This document shows, piece after piece, positions 34,256 through 43,975 of a stretch of DNA of 64,000 nucleotides. Within the stretch, counting starts at the first letter, position 1; each line of letters opens with the position of its first letter. Source of the DNA: Bacillus australimaris. GTDB taxonomy: Bacteria > Bacillota > Bacilli > Bacillales > Bacillaceae. A model generated the notes under the pieces. It searched no databases and was not told the DNA's origin. It saw only the letters and a list, made by a program, of their open reading frames with translations. The DNA lies in assembly GCF_001307105.1 (NCBI RefSeq), contig NZ_LGYN01000012.1, forward strand, positions 186,001 through 250,000. The letters run 5' to 3'. The position numbers and the translations under genes are program-made.

Positions 34256-35644
34256 TCAATTGATTTCTTCTCCATTGATGACAACTTTCTGAAAAGAAGG
34301 AGAGACTGCATGCTCTAAAGATAGAGGATACGCCACATCTTCTATGACACAATCTTTCATTTTAAAATGTGTCACAGGAGAATGTGCATAGGCGGCTATT
34401 TTCACACCATATCTTCCGCCGCTGCTTTTGAGTCCTTCTATTTCAATATGACGTACAACAGGACGATGCGGCCCAGCATCTCCTTCTTCATACATCATGT
34501 CGATACAGACCACTTCATGCTTCAGACTTTTGACTGTATTGTTTTTAAAATAAATATGTTCAATGGTTCCGCCTCTGACAGAGTTGGTTTTAATACGCAG
34601 TGCCCTGTCAAGGTTTGGACTGTCCATTACATTATTCTCTGCATATACATACCTTACCCCGCCAGAGATCTCGCTCCCGATCGTCACCCCGCCGTGTCCA
34701 TCCCGCATCTCATTTCTACGAATGACGATGTTTTCAGATGAAATCCCTATTCTCCGTCCGTCCTCGTTTCTGCCCGATTTGATGGCAATGCAATCATCTC
34801 CGTTATCAAAAAAACAATCTTCAATAAGCACATTCCGGCAAGACTCTGGATTGACACCATCTGTATTTGGCCCATGCCCAATAATATGAACACCGCGGAC
34901 GATGACGTTTTCACTTAATACAGGATGGATTTGCCACATTGGTGAATCCTTCACTGTCACTCCTTCGATCAGAACATGCTGACATTGGTATGGCTGTATA
35001 AAGCTCGACCTTAAATAATGACCTTCTCCAAATACCCTTTCTTCTACAGGTATTCTCTTTTCAGCCATTTCAAACAAAAGCTGGCGGTCCCGATCCTGAG
35101 AGGGCTGGCCATTCGTCCCATACTTCCAAGGCCACCAATGATGCTCATCACCTCTGCCATCAAGCGTTCCAGCTCCAGTAATGGCGATATTTTCTGCATG
35201 GTGTGCATAAATGAGAGGTGAATAATTATAAAGCTCAACCCCTTCATACCTTGTTCGTACAAGGGGCAGATAATTCTTTGGGTCTTGGCTGAATGTCACA
35301 TAGGCATTCTCTTGCAGATGAATCTCTACATTACTTTTCAATTCTAAAGCACCTGTCACAAACGTCCCTGCTGGGATCAGCACACGTCCTCCTTTCAACC
35401 GGTGCGCATCATCAATGGCGGACTGAATGGCATCTGTAGAAAGCTCTGCCCCTTTCGCATCTGCACCATAATGAACCACATTAAATTCACGATCTGGGAA
35501 CAGCGGCGCTTTTATCTGCTTTAGCACCTGAGCTATGCCGTTTACTTCTTTGTCCTTTTTCCCTTGCTTGGCTAAACGCGCTATTCCAATCCCTGTCAGC
35601 ACCGTACCGGCTGTAATATACATCAAATCTCGTTTTTTAGACAC
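34256..35644 (-). CDS. GH28 polygalacturonase-like glycoside hydrolase with N-terminal hydrophobic segment
   Basis: A 462-residue parallel beta-helix hydrolase. All GH28 motifs are present: NTDG, DNGDDCIAIKSG (catalytic Asp pair), GHGGVTIGSE and RIKTN. It is expected to release galacturonate from pectin oligomers, feeding the uxa genes. The N-terminus (MSKKRDLMYITAGTVLTGIG) has a short, weakly hydrophobic stretch without a signal-peptidase site, so it may be a membrane anchor or the enzyme may be cytoplasmic. It is last in the operon, 20 bases after uxaA. Exo-acting specificity is likely from family resemblance. Confidence 0.88.
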   Translation of the reverse strand: MSKKRDLMYITAGTVLTGIGIARLAKQGKKDKEVNGIAQVLKQIKAPLFPDREFNVVHYGADAKGAELSTDAIQSAIDDAHRLKGGRVLIPAGTFVTGALELKSNVEIHLQENAYVTFSQDPKNYLPLVRTRYEGVELYNYSPLIYAHHAENIAITGAGTLDGRGDEHHWWPWKYGTNGQPSQDRDRQLLFEMAEKRIPVEERVFGEGHYLRSSFIQPYQCQHVLIEGVTVKDSPMWQIHPVLSENVIVRGVHIIGHGPNTDGVNPESCRNVLIEDCFFDNGDDCIAIKSGRNEDGRRIGISSENIVIRRNEMRDGHGGVTIGSEISGGVRYVYAENNVMDSPNLDRALRIKTNSVRGGTIEHIYFKNNTVKSLKHEVVCIDMMYEEGDAGPHRPVVRHIEIEGLKSSGGRYGVKIAAYAHSPVTHFKMKDCVIEDVAYPLSLEHAVSPSFQKVVINGEEIN

Positions 35645-35664
35645 TTCCTCATCCCCCAGTCGAC

Positions 35665-37158
35665 TTAAAGTGTGACACCTGTTTTGAAAATAGCCAGCTC
35701 TCTAAAATTGTTTTTTTCATGATTTAACAGCTTGCCGCTCGCCACATCAATGACAGTTGAAATAAACTTTTCTAACACAACATCTTCCGGTACATCTTCA
35801 AGCAGTTCCCCAGCATTAAAGTCAATCCAGTGCTTTTTTGTTTCATATAAGGCTGTATTGGTCGAAATTTTCATTGTTGGAACAAACGTGCCAAAGGGTG
35901 TCCCTCTGCCTGTTGTAAAAAGGACCAGCTGACACCCGGAAGCGGCAAGTGCAGAAGAAGCAACCAAATCATTACCAGGTGCACTTAATAAATTCAATCC
36001 CTTTCGTTTCAGCAGCTCCCCGTATTTCAATACATCTTGAATGTCAGAAGTACCTGCTTTTTGTGTACAGCCAAGAGATTTATCCTCTAATGTCGAAATT
36101 CCACCTGCTTTATTTCCCGGGGAAGGATTTTCATATACTGGCTGTCGATGATCCAAGAAGTATTGTTTAAAGTCATTGATCATTTGCACAATATTGTCGA
36201 AAGTCGCTTCTGATGCTGCTCTCTCCATTAAAATCGTTTCCGCACCAAACATTTCGGGCACTTCTGTTAGCACTGTCGTGCCGCCTTGTGCGACAATAAA
36301 ATCGGACAGTCTGCCTAAAAGCGGATTTGCGGTAATACCAGAGAATCCATCTGATCCTCCGCACTTTAAGCCGATTTTCAGCTCAGATAACGGAATGTCT
36401 TCACGATGATCCTCTTTCGCCGCATCATAAATTTCCTTGAGTAAAGCGACTCCCTGCTCAATCTCGTCTCCTACTTCTTGGCTTCTTAAAAATTTCACTC
36501 TCGTACGGTCATATTCACCTAATGTGGACTGAAAATCCTCAATGTCATTGTTTTCACACCCAAGCCCAAGGACGAGTACTCCTCCAGCGTTAGGGTGCTT
36601 CACCGCATTTTGTAAAATGGTTTTAGTATTTTCATGATCGTCCCCAAGCTGTGAGCAGCCATAATTGTGCTTTAATACGAGAGCCGTTTCAAAAGGCTTA
36701 ATGTTTCCGCCCATTTCAGCGGTGAAAATTTGGATGATTTGATCGGCGATGCCATTCACACATCCAACCGTAGGGACAATCCAAAGCTCATTGCGAATCC
36801 CGCTTTCACCATTTTTTCGTTTATATCCTTTAAATGTAAGATTCGTTTTTTTATAGGGGTTTTCTGTTAATGAAGGATGGTATTCGTATTCGAGTTTACC
36901 TGATAGATTGGTTTTAATATTATGCGTATGCACCCATTCTCCAGCAGAAATTGAAGTCGTTGCATGACCAATAGGGTAGCCATATTTGATGATATTTTCT
37001 CTTTGTTTGATATGAGCCAATGCAAACTTATGACCTTTGGCGACGCTCTCTTTTAAGATAACAGTATGCCCCTGATGCTGCAGCTCCTCACCTTGCTCAA
37101 GAGCTTTTAAAGCAATACCGACATTATCTGAAGGGTGGATTACAATAAAGTCTTTCAT
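35665..37158 (-). CDS. uxaA: Altronate dehydratase UxaA
   Basis: Converts D-altronate to 2-keto-3-deoxygluconate. In this 497-residue protein an N-terminal SAF domain (about 1-90, including HPSDNVGIALKAL) is followed by the large UxaA catalytic part with metal-ligand-rich blocks HNYGCSQLGDDH and GLKCGGSDGFSGITANP. The ATG overlaps the uxaB stop by four bases. The product would need KdgK and KdgA; neither gene is in the window. Confidence 0.95.
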   Translation of the reverse strand: MKDFIVIHPSDNVGIALKALEQGEELQHQGHTVILKESVAKGHKFALAHIKQRENIIKYGYPIGHATTSISAGEWVHTHNIKTNLSGKLEYEYHPSLTENPYKKTNLTFKGYKRKNGESGIRNELWIVPTVGCVNGIADQIIQIFTAEMGGNIKPFETALVLKHNYGCSQLGDDHENTKTILQNAVKHPNAGGVLVLGLGCENNDIEDFQSTLGEYDRTRVKFLRSQEVGDEIEQGVALLKEIYDAAKEDHREDIPLSELKIGLKCGGSDGFSGITANPLLGRLSDFIVAQGGTTVLTEVPEMFGAETILMERAASEATFDNIVQMINDFKQYFLDHRQPVYENPSPGNKAGGISTLEDKSLGCTQKAGTSDIQDVLKYGELLKRKGLNLLSAPGNDLVASSALAASGCQLVLFTTGRGTPFGTFVPTMKISTNTALYETKKHWIDFNAGELLEDVPEDVVLEKFISTVIDVASGKLLNHEKNNFRELAIFKTGVTL

Positions 37159-38612
37159 GCTTTCTCCCCCTGACTTTCATATTGATGAAGCATCATTCGG
37201 TGAACAGCCGCTCTCATGCCGTGCTTCTGTATGAACGTCAGCTGATCAGCTACAGCGTGACTCAATCCATTAACATCCGTTAAATCTCTGCCCCATAATA
37301 GCTCACATGAAAGAATTCTCGCTGCAATCGCTTCATTGGAATGCTTCTCCTCTTCCCATGCTTCCTTCATGAGTTTCAGCACCGTCTCATCATCCTTTAC
37401 CTTTTCTGCATGTACTCTGTAAAAATAAATGAGACTGCTAAGTGAAAACACAAGTTTCATTGGCAGCTGTTTCTTTTGCTCGACATAATCAAGTAATGAC
37501 GGAAGATTTCGAGATCGGAACTTTGATACCCCGTTCAGAGCAATATCCAGCAATTGATGCTTTATAAATGGATTGCAAAAACGATCCCAAACGGATTGTG
37601 TATACAGAAGTAGCTCATCATCTGGGAGTTCAAGCCCTGGCAGTACTTCCTCCTCCAGCATTCGCCGGATAAACGGACCAACATGCTCATCTTCCACAGC
37701 TTCTTTTACAGTTTCTATACCGCATGAGCAGGCAATCGGCACCATTGCTGTATGTGCACCATTTAAAATTCGCACCTTGCTCATACGATAAGGCGCAATA
37801 TCCTCTACAAACAGTACATTTACCCCTGCTTCTTGAAAGGGAAGCTCTTTTTGGACGAAGGCAGGTGCTTCAATAACAAACAGATGGTAATATTCTGCCG
37901 TGACAAGTAATTCGTCGATATACCCCTCTTCCTTTTTGACGATTTCAGCCGCTTCCTTAGAAAATCCAGGGACAATTCGATCTACAAGCGTATTACAAAA
38001 CGTATTGGCTTCCTTAATCCAAGTAATAAACGCAGGCGGCAGCTCCCACTCAGCTGCCATACCTATTACATATTCCTTCAAACGATCACCGTTGTGTTCA
38101 ACCAATTCACAAGGCAGAATGATAAGACCTTTCTGCTCATCTCCAGCAAATGTTTTAAACCGGTGATACAAGAGCGCTGTCAGCTTTCCTGGGAAACTGG
38201 CTTGAGGCCTATCCTCCAACCGATCCTCCTTTCTGAACACAAGTCCTGCCTCTGTCGTGTTTGAAAAAACGAAGCGAAGATCCGGGTTTTCAGCTACGTG
38301 TAGAAACGCCTCGTAATCCGTATACGTACTAATTCCCCTGCTAATCGATTGGATGATCATACGTTCATTCATTTCTTGCTGCTCATGGTATCCCTGAATA
38401 CATAATGTGTACAAGCCATCTTGTTCATTCAAAGCCGTCACCGACCCTTTTCGGGGAGGAACAACAACCGCTCTTCCTTTAAAATCTGTGCAGTCGTTCA
38501 GCTTCTGGATGTGCCAATTGATAAATCCTCGCATAAAATTCCCTTCGCCGATCTGCAAAATCGTTTCAGGATACTCAGGCGCCGGGTATATGGCTTTAGA
38601 TAATCGTTTCAA
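37155..38612 (-). CDS. uxaB: Altronate oxidoreductase (tagaturonate reductase) UxaB
   Basis: NADH-dependent mannitol-dehydrogenase-family enzyme reducing D-tagaturonate to D-altronate, with nucleotide-binding block ILQIGEGNFMRGFINW and catalytic region RILNGAHTAMVPIAC. The TTG at 38612 (485 residues; B. subtilis about 480) is preferred because GAGAGGGG lies seven bases upstream; a longer frame to 38651 has no site. It follows exuR by 58 bases and overlaps uxaA by four. Confidence 0.93.
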   Translation of the reverse strand: MKRLSKAIYPAPEYPETILQIGEGNFMRGFINWHIQKLNDCTDFKGRAVVVPPRKGSVTALNEQDGLYTLCIQGYHEQQEMNERMIIQSISRGISTYTDYEAFLHVAENPDLRFVFSNTTEAGLVFRKEDRLEDRPQASFPGKLTALLYHRFKTFAGDEQKGLIILPCELVEHNGDRLKEYVIGMAAEWELPPAFITWIKEANTFCNTLVDRIVPGFSKEAAEIVKKEEGYIDELLVTAEYYHLFVIEAPAFVQKELPFQEAGVNVLFVEDIAPYRMSKVRILNGAHTAMVPIACSCGIETVKEAVEDEHVGPFIRRMLEEEVLPGLELPDDELLLYTQSVWDRFCNPFIKHQLLDIALNGVSKFRSRNLPSLLDYVEQKKQLPMKLVFSLSSLIYFYRVHAEKVKDDETVLKLMKEAWEEEKHSNEAIAARILSCELLWGRDLTDVNGLSHAVADQLTFIQKHGMRAAVHRMMLHQYESQGEKA

Positions 38613-38670
38613 ATTGATTCCCCTCTCCACTCGATATGCACACGTGAACATTTTCTTGAAAAGGTGCTGA

Positions 38671-39681
38671 TTACTGCACCTTTTTGACTGAATCTCTGAT
38701 CATCAGCTCTGTGTGGACATACACTTTTTCCATATGATCTTCTTCCTGTTCTTCACCGTTTATCACTGATAGGATGGCCTCTGCTCCAAGTGCACACATT
38801 TTTTCAATCGGCTTTTTCACCGTTGTTAGGGCAGGTGTTGTATAGGATGAAAAGGCAATATCATCAAAACCGATTATAGAAATATCATTTGGACACGTTT
38901 TTCCTTTTGCATATAAAGCATTCATTGCACCTATTGCCATATCATCGTTTGAACAAAAAAGCGCTGTTGGTGGATCATGAAGAGAAAGCAGCGATTCCAT
39001 TGATTCATAGCCACTTTTCATGTGATAGTCACCTTTCATCATATACTCTTTCCTCATAGGTATATGGTGATCAATTAGCGCTTGCAGAAAACCAGCTTTT
39101 CTTTCTTGGGTCGATTTAAAGCCTTCTTTCCCTTCAATAATGGCAATTTGATCATGTCCTTGCTGAATGAAATAGTGCGCTGCCTGGTAAGCTCCTTGAC
39201 TATCATCTGCTAATATATTCATGACTTCATTACTTTCTACACGGCGATTCAGCACAATAATCGGAATGCCCTGTTTTTTGACATGATGGATAAACGCTTC
39301 ATCGTGCTCGCTTTGACTCATGAGCAAAATGCCATCATAGCGTTGTTTATGAATGGTTGTGTAATCGTGAAAGTCGTCAATTCCTCTTACAAAGAGATTA
39401 TAATGCTCTGTCATGACGCTATTGACACCCTTTAACGCATCCACAAAGAAGCTGGAGGATGTGCCTTCTGTTAAACTCGTAAAAAACAAACCAATTGTAA
39501 ATGATTTTTGTGATACAAGGCCTCTCGCATGGACATTCGGTGAATAATTCAGCTGTTTTGCAATCGACAAAATCCTTTGTTTTGTCTTCTCCTTAATAAA
39601 AGGACTGTTATTCAAAGCCCTTGATACCGTGGTGTGAGAAACATTTGCCAATTTTGCTATGTCTTTAATTGTGACTGTCAT
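38671..39681 (-). CDS. exuR: LacI-family regulator ExuR
   Basis: A 336-residue LacI/GalR repressor. The helix-turn-helix reads TIKDIAKLANVSHTTVSRALNNS, with a hinge helix and a sugar-binding domain (LADDSQGAYQAAHYF, GFDDIAFSSYTTPALTTV). The ATG at 39681 follows AAGGCGG; an ATG ten codons upstream lacks a site. It lies between uxaC and uxaB inside the operon it presumably represses; one of the two LacI-type operators at 41221-41257 is its likely target. Galacturonate or tagaturonate is the expected inducer. Confidence 0.92.
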   Translation of the reverse strand: MTVTIKDIAKLANVSHTTVSRALNNSPFIKEKTKQRILSIAKQLNYSPNVHARGLVSQKSFTIGLFFTSLTEGTSSSFFVDALKGVNSVMTEHYNLFVRGIDDFHDYTTIHKQRYDGILLMSQSEHDEAFIHHVKKQGIPIIVLNRRVESNEVMNILADDSQGAYQAAHYFIQQGHDQIAIIEGKEGFKSTQERKAGFLQALIDHHIPMRKEYMMKGDYHMKSGYESMESLLSLHDPPTALFCSNDDMAIGAMNALYAKGKTCPNDISIIGFDDIAFSSYTTPALTTVKKPIEKMCALGAEAILSVINGEEQEEDHMEKVYVHTELMIRDSVKKVQ

Positions 39682-39748
39682 GCTATTCCGCCTTTTATGA
39701 TTTTTTACCATCTTATCATAAAACCGCTTTCATTTTCTTGCCTTTTCT

Positions 39749-41185
39749 TCATGTGATTTTGTTTGATTGCTGGCGCTGCTTTACCCGGTCAAATTGAAAA
39801 TACTGCTTGGCATTTTCATAGCTGATTCCTTTCACCATTCCCCCTAACAGCTCAAGATCATATGGGGCTTCTCCTTTTTCTACCCAATCACCGATGATAT
39901 CGCAAAGCAGTCTTCTGAAATATTCATGCCTTGTATACGACAGAAAGCTGCGTGAATCTGTCAGCATTCCAATGAAACGGCTGATCAGTCCAATGCTGGA
40001 TAGAGCCATCATCTGCTCTGTCATCCCTTGTTTCGTATCATTAAACCACCAAGCTGTGCCATGCTGAATCTTCCCAGGTGTCTTCCCGTCTTGAAAGCTC
40101 CCAGCCAATGTTGAAATCACGACATGATCCCTTGGATTCAGGGAATAGAGAATGGTTTTTGGCAGTGCATTTTCTTGTTCTAAATGATCCAATATTCGGC
40201 AAAGCGGCTTGGCAATGTCTTCATCATTCATCGCATCATATCCTGTATCTGGTCCGAGCCGCTCAAACATTTTCGTATTGTTGTTCCGCAGCGCATTGAT
40301 ATGAAGCTGCATCGTCCAGCCACGCTCACAATATGCCTGACCTAGCTTAATAAAAGTTTGTGTTTTAAATTTGATCTTTTCTTTTTCTGTCAATGGATGC
40401 CCAGACATTCTTTTATGAAAGATGGCTTCCACTTCTTCTTCGGTCGTTTCTTCATAAGTCATTTCATTAATGGCATGATCTGAGATCAGACAGCCCTGTT
40501 CATGGAAGAAATCAATTCTTGCATGGAGTGCTGTCAAAAAATCTTGATAGGATTGAATTGGAGTTGACGAAACCCCCGCCAGCTCGTGAACATAATCTAC
40601 AAATAAATCATTCGTTATATCGAGTGCCTTATCAGGTCTAAACCCTGGCAGCACTTGCACAGAGAAACCTTCTTCCTGCAGCTTTTGATGATAGTGAAGC
40701 GAATCGACTGGATCATCTGTTGTCACCACAGTTTCGACGTTCGATTTCACAATGAAGTCTCTCGCACCAAAACCCTCTCCTTGCAGTTTTTCATTTACTT
40801 TCTGCCAAATGATATCTGCGGTCTTTTCGTTTAAGAGTTCTTCAATGTCAAAATAGCGTCTCAGCTCTAGGTGAGTCCAGTGATAGAGAGGGTTTCCAAT
40901 GGTCATAGGTACGGTCCTCGCCCACGCCAAAAATTTCTCATAATCTGAAGCATCCCCTGTGACGTGTGATTCGGGTATACCGTTTGCTCTCATGGCACGC
41001 CATTTGTAATGATCTCCGTAAAGCCATGCTTCTGTGATGGTTTGGAAGGTTTTATTTTCATAAATTTCTTTAGGGCTTAAATGACAATGATAATCTATAA
41101 TTGGAAGGTCCTTTGCAAACTCATGGTATAGCTTTTCCGCCGTTTGACTGTTGAGTAAAAACTGCTCATCTAAAAAGGCTTTCAT
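39749..41185 (-). CDS. uxaC: Uronate isomerase UxaC
   Basis: Isomerises D-galacturonate to D-tagaturonate (and D-glucuronate to D-fructuronate). The 478-residue amidohydrolase-superfamily enzyme has the IDYHCHLSPKEIYENK metal-binding start and QLHINALRNNN near the C-terminal half. The ATG at 41185 follows GGGGGAG; a TTG one codon earlier is in frame. First gene of uxaC-exuR-uxaB-uxaA-GH28. Confidence 0.95.
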   Translation of the reverse strand: MKAFLDEQFLLNSQTAEKLYHEFAKDLPIIDYHCHLSPKEIYENKTFQTITEAWLYGDHYKWRAMRANGIPESHVTGDASDYEKFLAWARTVPMTIGNPLYHWTHLELRRYFDIEELLNEKTADIIWQKVNEKLQGEGFGARDFIVKSNVETVVTTDDPVDSLHYHQKLQEEGFSVQVLPGFRPDKALDITNDLFVDYVHELAGVSSTPIQSYQDFLTALHARIDFFHEQGCLISDHAINEMTYEETTEEEVEAIFHKRMSGHPLTEKEKIKFKTQTFIKLGQAYCERGWTMQLHINALRNNNTKMFERLGPDTGYDAMNDEDIAKPLCRILDHLEQENALPKTILYSLNPRDHVVISTLAGSFQDGKTPGKIQHGTAWWFNDTKQGMTEQMMALSSIGLISRFIGMLTDSRSFLSYTRHEYFRRLLCDIIGDWVEKGEAPYDLELLGGMVKGISYENAKQYFQFDRVKQRQQSNKIT

Positions 41186-41220
41186 CAAACTCCCCCATCT
41201 CTCTTATAGATAAAAATATT

Positions 41221-41269
41221 TTGTTCACGTTAACAATTTTATTGTAATCGTTTACAAAGATGATTTCAA
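41221..41269 (-). promoter_or_regulatory. uxaC promoter with two LacI-family operators (cre / ExuR)
   Basis: On the minus strand TTGAAA (41264-41269) and TACAAT (41241-41246) are 17 apart. TTGTAATCGTTTACAA (41242-41257) covers the -10 and fits the cre consensus WTGNAANCGNWWNCA. TTGTTCACGTTAACAA (41221-41236) lies just downstream. Both have the central CG of LacI-family sites, so CcpA and ExuR control is predicted. Confidence 0.8.
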
Positions 41270-41281
41270 TCCTAAAACAGG

Positions 41282-41318
41282 AAAAAACGATCTCCTTTAG
41301 AAAAGAAAATCGTTTTTT
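41282..41318. terminator. Terminator after yvrG
   Basis: AAAAAACGAT pairs with ATCGTTTTTT around a 17-base loop just after the yvrG stop (minus strand). Confidence 0.75.
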
Positions 41319-41320
41319 GG

Positions 41321-43075
41321 CTATTTTACAGGTGATGATTTTTTTAGGATAATCGCAATAGTTGTTCCAGTACCTAGTTCACTTTCAACTTGAATATCAC
41401 CGTCATGCAGCAAGACGAGCTCTTTTGCTATCGCAAGACCTAGTCCTGTTCCATTCGTTGGATCATTTGTATTTGTCCCTCTGTAGTAGCGGTTAAATAG
41501 GTGATCCACCGTTTCCTGTGCCATCCCGCGGCCATTGTCTTTCATCTCGATCCGAACTTCTTCATCTGTTTCAGATAAAACAGCTGTAATATGAGTGCCT
41601 TTTTCGTTATGCTTCACTGCATTCGCCAGCAGGTTCTCAATCACTCGTCTGAACCATGCTGTATCGATCTCAAATATAACTCCATTTGTTTGATCTTCAA
41701 AGGAGGATGGATAATCCTCAGATGAGGAGCTTCTTGAAAACTCGTCCATAATGGAAGTTAAAAATTCACTGAGTTCAACCGGTCTCCGATTTATAGGAAG
41801 GGCACCATTCTTCAATCGGTATGTGAGGTTTAAATCCTCAATCAAGGTCGACATGTATTCTGATTTTTCACGAATAACCTGTCCCATTTCCATGACTTCT
41901 TCTTTGGACCATTGATACTGATCGGATTCAAGCATGAGTCCATACCCGTAAATCGTACTTAGAGGCGTTTTCAAATCATGAGACAATCCTGCAATCCATT
42001 CTTCCCTCGTGGTTTGAATTTTTCTTCGGTTTGCTTCATTCTCTTTTAAAGTATGTGTGAGCTGATCCATTGTTTTTAGGATATCTTCAAATAAACGATA
42101 TTCCCGCTTAATACGGCCTTTTTTATTTTTACTGACTGGAATTCCCTTTCTATTAGTTGGTTCCTGCAATTTATTTTTTGATAAGAAAATCAGCCAGCGA
42201 ATAATGTGATAAATTGGTAGCCCATAGCGATACGAATACCATAATGTCATCACAATAATAATAGTGAGTGCAAGACCTGCAATTAAGATGTTTGTATATT
42301 GATTTAAAGCGTCTGTCTCTTTATCGTAAAGTTCGTCTGGGCTGTATACTTTATTTGGTACCGAAACGATGATATACAGGTTTTTATTCACTTTCATATA
42401 AGACAGATCACTTTTAAACTCCCATGGTTTCGATTGATACTTGAGCAGTTCAACATCTGTTACGTTATTTTTCAAATCGGTGTTGGTTCGTATGCCTTTT
42501 AGATATTTTCCTTCTTCATTGAATAGATGCACCGATCCATTCATTCTCTTCAAGAATTCTTTCGTTTCAACCGAATATTGAGATAGCGCAGCCAAATTCT
42601 TCTCATGCTGCTTCAAATAATTGGCTACTTTTGTGCTGTTCGTTTTGAATCCATATAACACGATAAAGCTTTCTTTATCAATCTCAATTGGCCAAAAGTA
42701 CATTTTGTAATCTTTAAATTGTCTCTTTTCAAAGATCTTGATCATTTCATCCTTTTGATAGGATGTTGGAATGGTTTTAGGACGATGATAGCTATAGACG
42801 TTATTTTTTTTAGAATCAATTACTTGCAGCCAGCCGTCTCGTTTTTTCACTGCTTGCTTGAGCTGTTCGTCGGCTTCCATTTTTCCATCCTCGTTAAAAT
42901 ATAGCCAGCTCATGAGTGTATCTCCATCAGCTTTTGTTAAACCGGTTTCGGCCATGTTCTCATAGTGTTTTATATAATATAAGTTTTCAGAGAACGTCTG
43001 CCCGATCGTCAGAATGGCAATCACAATAAACATTTGTCCGACAAAGTGAAAGAAAAGTTTTGCTCGTAAATTCAT
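41321..43075 (-). CDS. yvrG: Sensor histidine kinase YvrG
   Basis: A 584-residue membrane kinase (B. subtilis about 580). Two membrane helices (about 10-28 and 253-275) flank a large extracytoplasmic domain. Cytoplasmic HisKA with the phospho-His in GLSHDLKTPLSTIYGYG and HATPase motifs NLLANAVKHN, DNGRGM and GTGLGLAIAKE follow. In B. subtilis YvrG-YvrH influences cell-wall and envelope functions; the stimulus is not known. Three bases follow the regulator gene, so they are co-translated. Confidence 0.92.
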   Translation of the reverse strand: MNLRAKLFFHFVGQMFIVIAILTIGQTFSENLYYIKHYENMAETGLTKADGDTLMSWLYFNEDGKMEADEQLKQAVKKRDGWLQVIDSKKNNVYSYHRPKTIPTSYQKDEMIKIFEKRQFKDYKMYFWPIEIDKESFIVLYGFKTNSTKVANYLKQHEKNLAALSQYSVETKEFLKRMNGSVHLFNEEGKYLKGIRTNTDLKNNVTDVELLKYQSKPWEFKSDLSYMKVNKNLYIIVSVPNKVYSPDELYDKETDALNQYTNILIAGLALTIIIVMTLWYSYRYGLPIYHIIRWLIFLSKNKLQEPTNRKGIPVSKNKKGRIKREYRLFEDILKTMDQLTHTLKENEANRRKIQTTREEWIAGLSHDLKTPLSTIYGYGLMLESDQYQWSKEEVMEMGQVIREKSEYMSTLIEDLNLTYRLKNGALPINRRPVELSEFLTSIMDEFSRSSSSEDYPSSFEDQTNGVIFEIDTAWFRRVIENLLANAVKHNEKGTHITAVLSETDEEVRIEMKDNGRGMAQETVDHLFNRYYRGTNTNDPTNGTGLGLAIAKELVLLHDGDIQVESELGTGTTIAIILKKSSPVK

Positions 43076-43078
43076 AAA

Positions 43079-43801
43079 TTATTGAAGAACCTTTGCAGGA
43101 TGCGGTATAAATTTATATCCCATACCACGGATCGTCACAATATATTCAGGGTGACTCGGATCTAATTCGATCTTTTCTCTCAGCTTTCGAATATGAACCA
43201 TGACAGTGTTGTTATCACCATATGATGGGACGCCCCATACTTTCTCATAGATTTGATCTTTTGAAAGAACCACATTCGGATGATCGCAAAAGTACTTCAG
43301 CAAAGAAAGAAGCTGAGCAGAGCATGCCGTCACCTCTCCTCTTACTTTCAATTCGGCTGCATGAGGATGATAGGAGAAATGGGCAAAATGATATTGGCTT
43401 TGAGTTTCTGCTTGCTCTTCCTGCAAGGAGATATATGTTCGGTTTAGATGAGCCTTAATTCTAGCCACTAGTTCAAGCGGGTTAAATGGCTTGGTGATGT
43501 AATCGTCTGCCCCCTGCGCAAAGCCTGTCAGTTTATCGACATCAGACGTTCTTGCGGTTAAATAGAAAATGGGCGCTTTCGTTAATTTTCTTATTTCTGG
43601 AAGAACATCAAAACCAGACTTACCGGGCATCATTACATCTAGGAGTAAGAGGTGGATGTCCTCATTCTTGACAACATGTAACGCTTCATCTGCATGGTAG
43701 GCTTTATAAATATGTTGAAATCCTTCTTTTTTTAATACGCGTTCAACCATTTTTACAATTGCTTCTTCGTCATCTGCAATCAATATTTTTGCTGTTTCCA
43801 C
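43079..43801 (-). CDS. yvrH: OmpR-family response regulator YvrH
   Basis: A 240-residue regulator with a receiver domain (acidic pair ADD at 9-11, phospho-Asp55 in LLLLDVMMPG, Lys in TKPFNPLEL) and a winged-helix domain ending RGMGYKFIPHP. It starts at a GTG at 43801 preceded by AAAGGA. In B. subtilis the next genes include sigO and rsoA; here fhuC follows instead, so that part of the regulon locus is missing. Confidence 0.92.
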   Translation of the reverse strand: METAKILIADDEEAIVKMVERVLKKEGFQHIYKAYHADEALHVVKNEDIHLLLLDVMMPGKSGFDVLPEIRKLTKAPIFYLTARTSDVDKLTGFAQGADDYITKPFNPLELVARIKAHLNRTYISLQEEQAETQSQYHFAHFSYHPHAAELKVRGEVTACSAQLLSLLKYFCDHPNVVLSKDQIYEKVWGVPSYGDNNTVMVHIRKLREKIELDPSHPEYIVTIRGMGYKFIPHPAKVLQ

Positions 43802-43935
43802 GCATCTCTTTCCTTTCTGACTATGATCTCTAACCGTATATTACCATTGTCTAAAGTAAAAAAGTACCTCTTTTCTGCATAAAAGCGAAAAAATATAACT
43901 TGAGAAAATGGCCGTACAAGGAAGTATCAGACACG

Positions 43936-43963
43936 CAAAAAAACTCGGCAGCTGCACCGAGTT
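43936..43963 (-). terminator. Terminator of fhuBGC
   Basis: AACTCGG pairs with CCGAGTT, followed on the minus strand by seven T. Confidence 0.85.
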
Positions 43964-43975
43964 CCTTTACTTCTA

